DNA of 12,385 nt from Pelotomaculum sp. (GTDB taxonomy: Bacteria > Bacillota > Desulfotomaculia > Desulfotomaculales > Pelotomaculaceae): the NCBI GenBank assembly GCA_022839445.1, contig JALHFC010000074.1, positions 1,123-13,507 on the forward strand, in the 5' to 3' direction. The position numbers were made by a program, and so were the translations under genes. This document shows positions 6,609 through 12,385 of the stretch, piece after piece. Each line of letters begins with the position of its first letter. Within the stretch, counting starts at the first letter, position 1. The notes below the pieces were generated by a model. The model did not search any database. It was not told the origin of the DNA and worked only from the letters and a program-made list of their open reading frames with translations.

Positions 6609-6744
6609 AGAAATCTCCCCGTACACGTAAACCGGAAACTATCCTTTAGCAACCGTTAACCTAAAAATTCGTCATTCCGGGCTGTTTTCCTTTTTGTTTC
6701 CCACATACAACAATATACAGATCAGGAAAATGAGGGGCGCTTGC

Positions 6745-7893
6745 TTAAGATTTGCAATATAAATCCACATAATTTTTTACCATTTCCTGCAGGCTAAATA
6801 ATTTCACAGCCCTTTCCCTGCCGGCAGCCCCCATTGAAATTCGCCTGTCCCTTGCGCAAACCAGTTTCCAGAGCTCTTGTGCCGCTTTGCCGGCGTCCAG
6901 CTCATCAATTAAGAGACCTGTTTTATTGTGTTCTACCAGTTCCCCGATACCCCCCGTCGCTCTGGCTACTACCGGGCGAGCGGCCAGCATGGCCTCGATA
7001 ATGGTAAGGGGCAGCCCCTCCCACCTCGAAAACAAGGCGAATATATCCAGATCCCTCATCAATTCCGGCGCGTTCTCCCTGGCGCCAGGTAAAAATACGC
7101 GCCCCTCCAACCCCTTATTGCTAATAAAATCTTCGCATACTGGTTTTAGCGGCCCGTCCCCCATTAGGACAAAATAAATACGTCCCCCGCCCGGAACGTT
7201 ATCATTGCCCGCCGCCAACATCCTCCTGGCTACTTCCAGAAAAAACAAGGGGTCTTTCTGAGGCGCCAGGCGGGCTACGGTCCCGACAAGAATATCTTCT
7301 TTCCCAATCTTTAATTCCCTGCGCAGAACACCTTCCCGCCACCCCGGCTGCGGTAAACCATTATAAATTACGCGCAACTTGCCGGGCGCCGCCAGCCTTA
7401 AACTACGTCCTTTCATCAAATCACTTTCCGACACGCAGACAATCCCCGTGCCGGCCGATCCGGCCAACCGTTCCGCCCATGTATAAATGAAACGCGCCGG
7501 CCGGCTTTGATAATCATTTATCCCCCAGCCGTGAGCAGTGTAATAAATCTTCGGCGCCCCGGCCATTTTCGAAGCTATTCGCCCTAAGAAGCCCGCTTTG
7601 GAGCTATGGCAGTGGACAATGTCGAACCTACCGGCCTTCATTAAAACAAAAAGCTTCCAAAAAGCTTTTAAATCATTGGCCGGGGATATGTTTCTTTTCA
7701 GCTCCGGGATTTCAAACACTTGGATGCCGCCGGGCAGGTCCTTCAACCAGCTCACCAGTTCACCCCCGGGGGCGCAAGCAACGGCGACTTCAAACCGGTC
7801 CTGAGGCAAACCGGCTGCCAAGTGGTAAACCACTTTCTGCGCCCCGCCCATTTCGGACAAGGTTATCACATGGAGAACTTTAACCCGGGCCAA
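6745..7893 (-). CDS. GT4 family glycosyltransferase
   Basis: A 382-residue GT-B fold retaining glycosyltransferase, the usual length for a single-domain GT4 enzyme. The N-terminal acceptor domain opens with VLHVITLSEMGGAQKVVYHLA, the family's GG loop, followed by DIVHCHSSKAGFLGRIA and YYTAHGWG. The linker VIYNGLP leads into the donor domain: VGTVARLAPQKDPLFFLEVA, FVLMGDGPLK, VFLPGARENAPELM, and the E-x7-E pair Glu292 and Glu300 in RWEGLPLTIIEAM, then GIGELVEHNKTGLL. The start is TTG at 7893 with GAGGTGG about 6 bases upstream, the same kind of start and ribosome site as hpt. It begins 28 bases before the upstream fusion gene ends, so translation may be coupled. It probably adds a sugar to the lipid-linked chain begun by the phosphoglycosyl transferase; donor and acceptor are unknown. 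Confidence 0.94.
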   Translation of the reverse strand: MARVKVLHVITLSEMGGAQKVVYHLAAGLPQDRFEVAVACAPGGELVSWLKDLPGGIQVFEIPELKRNISPANDLKAFWKLFVLMKAGRFDIVHCHSSKAGFLGRIASKMAGAPKIYYTAHGWGINDYQSRPARFIYTWAERLAGSAGTGIVCVSESDLMKGRSLRLAAPGKLRVIYNGLPQPGWREGVLRRELKIGKEDILVGTVARLAPQKDPLFFLEVARRMLAAGNDNVPGGGRIYFVLMGDGPLKPVCEDFISNKGLEGRVFLPGARENAPELMRDLDIFALFSRWEGLPLTIIEAMLAARPVVARATGGIGELVEHNKTGLLIDELDAGKAAQELWKLVCARDRRISMGAAGRERAVKLFSLQEMVKNYVDLYCKS

Positions 7894-10040
7894 AAAACCA
7901 CCTCGTTTTTACTCCCACCTAGATTCCTTATACCTCCGAAGGAGGTGTGTCCCCATTCAATATACAGTTTGGCGTAGCGCCGCACCATTTGACTGCTGCT
8001 AAAACAGTCTTCCGCGCGTTTGCGGGCGCGTAATCCCATGCTAGTCCGTAGCGTGGCGTCGCTGACAAGCTCGGTTAGGCTTTCGACAAAACCGGTTGGT
8101 GTGCGGCGTAAAAAACCGGTGACGCCATGCTCCACGACCTCGTTCCAGCCCGGAACACGCGAAGCTACTACCGGCACCCCACACGCCATAGCCTCAATAC
8201 CTATCACAGGAAGCCCTTCACGTAACGACGGCTGGAAAAGAATGTCCACATCCCGGTGCAACACTTCCGGTATGTTTTTCACCCAACCAGGAAAGGAAAC
8301 ACAACCGTCGATCCCCAACCGCCGCGCCAGCGCCATAGTTTTGCTTTTCAAAGGACCGTCGCCGTACATGATCATACGGACATTGTCACAAAGCTTGCGC
8401 AACTCGCCAAAAACCCGCAGGACCTCCAGGGGTTGTTTTTGCTCCACAAACCTACCCACGAACCCAATGGTTGTTGAACTTTGGGCAAATGTCTTTTTCA
8501 GTTGAAATGGGGCCAAATCAATCCCGTTGTATATTGTCAGAACCCGGCCTTCTTCTTCGCCATATTTCCGGACCATAGCCCCCTTTAAATAGTTGGACAC
8601 AACCACCCTTAAGTTTAAATTATCTTTAAAATATTCTGAAAAACGAAAATAGTCCCATGGTTCATAGGGCTCTTCCATGTGCAGTGTATCTAAAATCATC
8701 ACACCCGGAAACTCTTTTTTAATAGCGCCGGTTAAAAAGTAGCCGACTTGGGCGTTGGATATATGTACTACATCAATGTTTCTGGCGCCTATAAAATGAA
8801 GGCAGAAGCCTGTTATCTCCTCCGGTTCGTCAACAAATCCCGGCAGGTGGATGATACCGTCACAATGTGGCGCAAACTGGGAATCCAATTCGTTAGCAGA
8901 TTGATGGGTAGTTATTATGTACTTTTCAAACCGGGATGGATCAAGACCACTAACCAGGTTTAAAAAAACGCTTTCAACACCACCGCCCTGTATCCAAGGC
9001 AAAATATATAAAACTTTTACACGGCCGCCGGCGCCGCCCTTCACCTCAACAACGACTGGCTTCGGAGCGGAAAACTTCGGCTTTGTTTTTTCAATCTCAT
9101 ACAATTGCCTGCTGGTTTCTGTTATTTTTAAATTGTCCAAGCCCGGCTCCACTAATTTCGTTTTGGTCAGCAAATAATATACTTTTTTAGCCGCTAAATG
9201 CGCCACCGCGGGGACCGCCGGTTGAATGCGCCGGTATAAATTCAATAAGAACCGCATCACACCGGCGCAACTAAAAAGTCTTTTCCCCCTGGGGCTAAAT
9301 CGCGCCACGATGTCCTTATTTTTGTTTAAAATATAGCTTGTCAGTTCCTCGCTTTTTAAGCGTGAGCCGGAAAGCATGGAACGATCATGCTTGCGGTAAA
9401 AAAACAATGGCGCGTGAATACAGCGGCCCTTGTACCCCAGGCCGGCCAGTCTGATCCAGAAATCCCAATCCTCAAAACCGGCCCGCAAAGTATCGCCCTC
9501 GTCATAACCACCGGCTTCCTTCCAAGCGCGTTTGGGGAAGACCGCCGCTGCGGGAATAAAATTATTCACAACCAGCCGCTGTGGGTCGAAGTCACCGGTC
9601 ACCCACACCCCGCTCTCATTCCCGAACAACTGCGCGTAACAGTAGACAATACCAATCCCCTGCCCACTTAAAAGCAACCACACCGCCTGCTCAAGAAAAC
9701 CCGGCGCGATCATATCATCACTGTCGAGCGGCAATATAAACCTGCCCCTGGCAGCGGCAATACCCGCGTTGCGGGCGGCGGCAAGCCCCTTGTTTACCTG
9801 GTGGATGATACGGGTACGAGGCCAGTTGCGGCTGGACAACACTTCCAGGGTTTGAGGATCCGTTGAGCCGTCATCGATGATTACTATTTCCACCCTGGCT
9901 AGGGATGAATTTAGGACGCTCGCAACAGCTTCATCCAGGTACATCCCCTGGTTATAGCAAGGAATGACAACGGTGACAAGCGCTTGTTCCGTTGCTGGAC
10001 CGCTAACGGTTGTATGATCATTTTCTGTTATGACGGTCAT
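7866..10040 (-). CDS. Two-domain glycosyltransferase, GT2 (N) fused to GT4 (C)
   Basis: A 724-residue cytoplasmic protein with two catalytic units. Residues about 21-250 are a GT-A fold GT2 enzyme: VTVVIPCYNQGMYLDEAVASVL, IVIIDDGSTD, NKGLAAARNAGIAAARG, the metal-binding Asp106-Ser-Asp-Asp109, and FEDWDFWIRL for the base region. A linker with basic and aromatic helices leads to a GT-B fold GT4 unit from about residue 340: VKVLYILPWIQGGGVESVFLNL, VVVSNYLKGAM, IYNGID, IGFVGRFVEQKQPLEVLRVF, MYGDGPLKSK and E608-x7-E616 in REGLPVIGIEAMACGVPVVAS. Two linkages could thus be made by one chain. ATG at 10040 has AGGA about 10 bases upstream. The last 27 or so residues (after KLYIE) come from a repeat element and look unlike any transferase C-terminus; they overlap the next gene by 28 bases. 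Confidence 0.93.
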   Translation of the reverse strand: MTVITENDHTTVSGPATEQALVTVVIPCYNQGMYLDEAVASVLNSSLARVEIVIIDDGSTDPQTLEVLSSRNWPRTRIIHQVNKGLAAARNAGIAAARGRFILPLDSDDMIAPGFLEQAVWLLLSGQGIGIVYCYAQLFGNESGVWVTGDFDPQRLVVNNFIPAAAVFPKRAWKEAGGYDEGDTLRAGFEDWDFWIRLAGLGYKGRCIHAPLFFYRKHDRSMLSGSRLKSEELTSYILNKNKDIVARFSPRGKRLFSCAGVMRFLLNLYRRIQPAVPAVAHLAAKKVYYLLTKTKLVEPGLDNLKITETSRQLYEIEKTKPKFSAPKPVVVEVKGGAGGRVKVLYILPWIQGGGVESVFLNLVSGLDPSRFEKYIITTHQSANELDSQFAPHCDGIIHLPGFVDEPEEITGFCLHFIGARNIDVVHISNAQVGYFLTGAIKKEFPGVMILDTLHMEEPYEPWDYFRFSEYFKDNLNLRVVVSNYLKGAMVRKYGEEEGRVLTIYNGIDLAPFQLKKTFAQSSTTIGFVGRFVEQKQPLEVLRVFGELRKLCDNVRMIMYGDGPLKSKTMALARRLGIDGCVSFPGWVKNIPEVLHRDVDILFQPSLREGLPVIGIEAMACGVPVVASRVPGWNEVVEHGVTGFLRRTPTGFVESLTELVSDATLRTSMGLRARKRAEDCFSSSQMVRRYAKLYIEWGHTSFGGIRNLGGSKNEVVFWPGLKFSM
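7933..7955. repeat. Palindromic repeat, partial copy B, inside a coding end
   Basis: This is the exact inverse of 3257-3279: 23 bases with the CCTCC/GGAGG hairpin core and one GGGGACA arm. The other arm is missing. On the minus strand it is read as WGHTSFGG within the C-terminal tail of the 724-residue transferase. Confidence 0.85.
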
Positions 10041-10063
10041 AGTTCACATTTCCTGTCCTAAAT

Positions 10064-10095
10064 TTAAATAAAAGCCGTGCGCTCACGAGCGCGGC
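10064..10095 (-). terminator. Terminator-like hairpin within the glycosyltransferase cluster
   Basis: Read on the minus strand, GCC-GCGCTC and GAGCGC-(AC)-GGC (10095-10074) pair with a 2-base bulge, followed by TTTTATTTAAATTT. It lies between the stop at 10128 and the next start at 10040. A working terminator there would cut the downstream genes off or attenuate them. No clear promoter follows it, so it may only be partial. Confidence 0.4.
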
Positions 10096-10127
10096 ACATC
10101 ACGCGTGCCATACCCTGCGGGCTAACC

Positions 10128-11468
10128 TCAGCAACCCGGCTTGCCCTTGAACACTTCCCTGGTTTTTCTCTTTAAACCGTATCCCAGCCCGCGCAGGGCT
10201 GTTCTAATTCCCATTTTGGAAAGATCCCTGGCCCACTCCAGACTTGCCAACTGCCCGCGCAGTGATTGCGCTTCTTCCCCGAGCTCCTGCAAACGCTGCT
10301 CGCACCACCGCAACCGCCTTTCCGCGCTTTCCCGGTTTTCTCCCGGCGAGTTCCAGGCAAACGAGGCGCCGTTGGCGTTTAGCAAGCGAAAAAGCTGGTC
10401 GCCGTAACGCCGGTAGGACTCCGCGTGCAGCCTCACTATTTCATCGTACATAAACAGCGTCTGGTTGTCATTCATGCTCCTCAACATAGAACCGGGACGC
10501 ACCCTGTAGCGTGTTAAAAATTCCGGGATGCATACTCCCAGCCTTCCGGCTTCGTAAAGGGAAATCCACGCTTCGTAATCCTCCAGGCCGTAAGACATCT
10601 GCGGCTTGTTGCGGGCGAAGGCCAGGTAGTCGGCCCTTTTAAGCACGCAGATCGCCGCCAGCATGTTGTGCGCCAGCAGGTAAGGGAACTCCAGGTTGTT
10701 GGCGATGAAGCAACCGTGCGCCGCGTCAAAATAACGCACCCACGAGTAAACCAGCGAAACGTTTTCATACCTTTTTAAAACTCCCGCGCAGCGGGTAAAA
10801 AAGTCCGGTTCCACCAAATCATCCGCGTCAACCAGGGCCAAATATTCACCGCAGGCGTTTTCGGCCCCGGTGTTACGCGCCGAGGCTAGTCCCCTGTTCT
10901 CCGTGCGTACCACCCGCAGGCGGCCTTGCCCGGCAGCCTCGATTTCCCGCAGCTTTTCGACGCTTTCCCGTTCGTCGCTGCCGTCGTCCACAACCACTAT
11001 TTCCAAGGGCTGGTACTTCGAACTTAAAATGGAGCGGACTGTCTCTCCTAGATACCGGCCCATGTTGTAATACGGCACGACCACGGACAAAAGCCCCGGT
11101 TCACATACCGGACCGGACGGCGGCGCGGCAGGCGGTGGCAGGGGATCATACCGGTTTACCGAAGGGAATACCTTCTTCCCGGCAGCGCGGCGCTTCATCT
11201 TTTCAAACACCACCATGCGCTGGGGGAGGATATTTTCGTAAGCGGTCATCTCACGAATCCGGGCCTGCGCCCGGGCGCCGGTCGCCTTAATGTCGCCGGG
11301 GGACAACCGCAGCGCCTCTTTGAAGCATCTCTCCAGCAAACCTTCCTCCGACCAGTCAAATATATAGCCGCAGTCACTGCTGCCAACCATTTCCGCCTGA
11401 CCGCCGGCAGACGAGGCGATAACCACCTTGCCCGCGTCGCGCCTCATAACGCCGGCGCAGGTATTCAC
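10128..11468 (-). CDS. GT2 glycosyltransferase carrying the C-terminal remnant of a GT4 domain (3' part of a broken GT4-GT2 gene)
   Basis: The 446-codon frame opens at GTG 11468, but residues from about 8 to 95 are plainly the end of a GT4 donor domain: MRRDAGKVVIASSAGGQAEMV, CGYIFDW, then helices to VFEKMKRR. After a Pro-rich linker, a full GT2 domain follows from about residue 125: LLSVVVPYYNMGRYLGETVRSIL, IVVVDDGSD, ENRGLASARNTGAENACG, the metal site Asp214-Ala-Asp-Asp217 and LEDYEAWISLYE. A Glu/Arg-rich predicted coiled coil (RRLRWCEQRLQELGEEAQSLRGQL) precedes a basic C-terminus. The frame overlaps the upstream GT4 frame by 95 bases and has no convincing ribosome site, so it was probably once part of the same gene. 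The GT2 domain may still be made by re-initiation or frameshifting; that is inferred. Confidence 0.85.
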   Translation of the reverse strand: MNTCAGVMRRDAGKVVIASSAGGQAEMVGSSDCGYIFDWSEEGLLERCFKEALRLSPGDIKATGARAQARIREMTAYENILPQRMVVFEKMKRRAAGKKVFPSVNRYDPLPPPAAPPSGPVCEPGLLSVVVPYYNMGRYLGETVRSILSSKYQPLEIVVVDDGSDERESVEKLREIEAAGQGRLRVVRTENRGLASARNTGAENACGEYLALVDADDLVEPDFFTRCAGVLKRYENVSLVYSWVRYFDAAHGCFIANNLEFPYLLAHNMLAAICVLKRADYLAFARNKPQMSYGLEDYEAWISLYEAGRLGVCIPEFLTRYRVRPGSMLRSMNDNQTLFMYDEIVRLHAESYRRYGDQLFRLLNANGASFAWNSPGENRESAERRLRWCEQRLQELGEEAQSLRGQLASLEWARDLSKMGIRTALRGLGYGLKRKTREVFKGKPGC

Positions 11469-12300
11469 CTACGGTAACACCCCTGGTATAATAATCTGTG
11501 TCCCCACCGACCATTAAAAGCTTAAAATCCTCGCCTTCCCTCCACAGGCTATCGCAGCAGGCGACCAGCGGCAGAACACCCTTACGCGGCTCCAACCGCC
11601 CGACATAAACAATGGTCTTTGTATCCCCTTCCGGCTCGGTGGCCTGGACCTCAAGCGGTTTAAAAGGAAGCGGGATCACATCTACATCTAGCTCCCCCCT
11701 GCCGCCGGTGATAGTTTCCACCACCTTGCCCCTTAAAAACCGGCTGGGACAAATGCGGCCGTCCGCAGCCAAGATGCTGAACCTTTCCATCCGGCCCACC
11801 CAATATTCCGGCAGGCGGTAATCAGGAAACCGGTCCAGCGCAAGTATTTCAAAACCTGGAGTGTGCAGGTGAACTAAAATTAGCGTTTCGGACAGCCCCG
11901 CTTGGCCCAACAGCTTTTGCTGCAACAGGTAATAGCCAATGCCGCTATAGTCCTGGACCTCGATCAAATCAGGCGGACCTTCCCGCGCTATGAGTTTTCC
12001 CACCTCAATAGCAAAGCGATAGCTCATCGCCGGCCAGTAAGACATGACGTTAAACGGAAACGCCGGGTGAGCGTCCGGCTCCGGACTGCCGGCCGCCTTT
12101 CCCAGATCGTCATGTCCGGGGCGGAACCGGATCAACCTGATCCGCGCCGACTGCCGCTGTTCGATATTTTCCTCGCCCGGCACAAATACCGTCACCTCAT
12201 GCCCCGCGGCGGCAAACATCTGCACGGCATGGCTCATGTAGGTGCCGATACCGCCCCCGTAAAAAGGGGGAAACTCCGTGGTTAAAAACCAAATCTTCAT
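11374..12300 (-). CDS. GT4 glycosyltransferase, N-terminal part of a broken GT4-GT2 gene
   Basis: The frame begins like a typical GT4 enzyme, MKIWFLTTEFPPFYGGGIGTYMSHAVQMF, with LIEVQDYSGIGYYLLQ, LVHLHTPGFE, DGRICPSRFLRGKVVE and the donor-side strand TIVYVGRLEPRKGVLPLVA. It should continue after GVTVGEYLRRRY through a segment ending in an E-x7-E motif and EAM. Instead it runs into about 26 unrelated residues (ARRGQGGYRLVCRRSGG...) and stops at 11374. The missing continuation resumes in another frame, at EAM-like MRRDAGKVVIAS, in the next gene. As it stands the product lacks about half of the donor-nucleotide site and is probably inactive. ATG at 12300 is chosen by family alignment; ATG at 12315 and TTG at 12324 are in frame, and none has a strong ribosome site. 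Confidence 0.82.
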   Translation of the reverse strand: MKIWFLTTEFPPFYGGGIGTYMSHAVQMFAAAGHEVTVFVPGEENIEQRQSARIRLIRFRPGHDDLGKAAGSPEPDAHPAFPFNVMSYWPAMSYRFAIEVGKLIAREGPPDLIEVQDYSGIGYYLLQQKLLGQAGLSETLILVHLHTPGFEILALDRFPDYRLPEYWVGRMERFSILAADGRICPSRFLRGKVVETITGGRGELDVDVIPLPFKPLEVQATEPEGDTKTIVYVGRLEPRKGVLPLVACCDSLWREGEDFKLLMVGGDTDYYTRGVTVGEYLRRRYEARRGQGGYRLVCRRSGGNGWQQ

Positions 12301-12385
12301 AGGCGCCGGTTTCATGAAACCCAAGCGAATCTAATTTGCCCGGGTCCTCTCCCACCGACTAAACGGGAGGCAGTGTCACGGTTTT

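Noticed and set aside
6609..6626. GTG start extending the phosphoglycosyl transferase by six codons
   Set aside because: The extension contains the GGGGAG ribosome site that serves ATG at 6608.
8020..8505. A 161-codon plus-strand open frame
   Set aside because: It lies wholly antisense to the GT4 domain of the 724-residue transferase, shows no motif or ribosome site, and its Ser/Thr/Pro/Arg-rich make-up is that of a complementary-strand shadow.
11501..11512. Another GTGTCCCC arm of the palindromic repeat
   Set aside because: It is coding sequence for the conserved VGGDTD of the GT4 domain and has no partner arm, so the match is chance.
11902..12285. A 127-codon plus-strand open frame
   Set aside because: It is antisense to the N-terminal GT4 fragment, whose motifs are clear on the minus strand; no independent support.
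12359..12385. Possible C-terminal codons of an upstream minus-strand gene (…TVTLPPV, stop at 12359)
   Set aside because: Only eight codons are visible before the edge; too short to support a gene call.
1..12385. CRISPR arrays, tRNA or rRNA genes, complete insertion sequences
   Set aside because: No spaced direct repeats, no cloverleaf or rRNA-like stretch and no transposase frame were seen; the only repeats are the short ones listed.

Overview
The window looks like a piece of a Bacillota (Clostridia) chromosome. The reasons are strong purine-rich Shine-Dalgarno sites (GAGGTGG, GAGGAGGG), repeated use of TTG and GTG starts, a YpjD-type MazG protein, a DUF1015 protein and an hpt-guaA pair. A Peptococcaceae/Desulfotomaculum-like host is a guess from general style; nothing here fixes the species.

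Layout. (1) Positions 1-2097, minus strand: a purine unit, hpt followed two bases later by guaA, which runs off the left edge. The GuaA synthetase half looks intact, but the glutaminase half lacks both the catalytic Cys and His. The hpt leader carries a perfect 29-bp tandem repeat just downstream of a TATAAT box. (2) Positions 2098-2751, minus: a membrane-anchored protein of unknown function with a terminator-like hairpin behind it. Divergent from it, on the plus strand, are a MazG-like pyrophosphohydrolase (2883-3215) and a DUF1015 protein (3485-5044) with two unusual loop insertions. (3) Positions 5045-5141: a 32-bp perfect hairpin repeat fills the gap between converging genes. (4) Positions 5142-12300, minus: a surface-polysaccharide cluster. 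In transcription order it holds a GT4-GT2 glycosyltransferase that now reads as two overlapping frames, a 724-residue GT2-GT4 fusion, a single-domain GT4 enzyme, and a membrane phosphoglycosyl transferase that would load the first sugar phosphate onto undecaprenyl phosphate.

How it fits together. The cluster makes sense as a partial pathway for exopolysaccharide, capsule or glycan assembly: one lipid-linked initiation enzyme plus at least three transferase polypeptides with up to five catalytic domains. No polymerase, flippase or chain-length regulator lies in the window. The left part is nucleotide housekeeping: purine salvage, GMP synthesis and nucleotide-pool cleaning.

The observations most worth following are the GuaA with a disabled glutaminase triad; the glycosyltransferase gene that appears to have lost an internal segment and its frame; and a palindromic repeat family, one partial copy of which supplies the 3' coding end of the 724-residue transferase.
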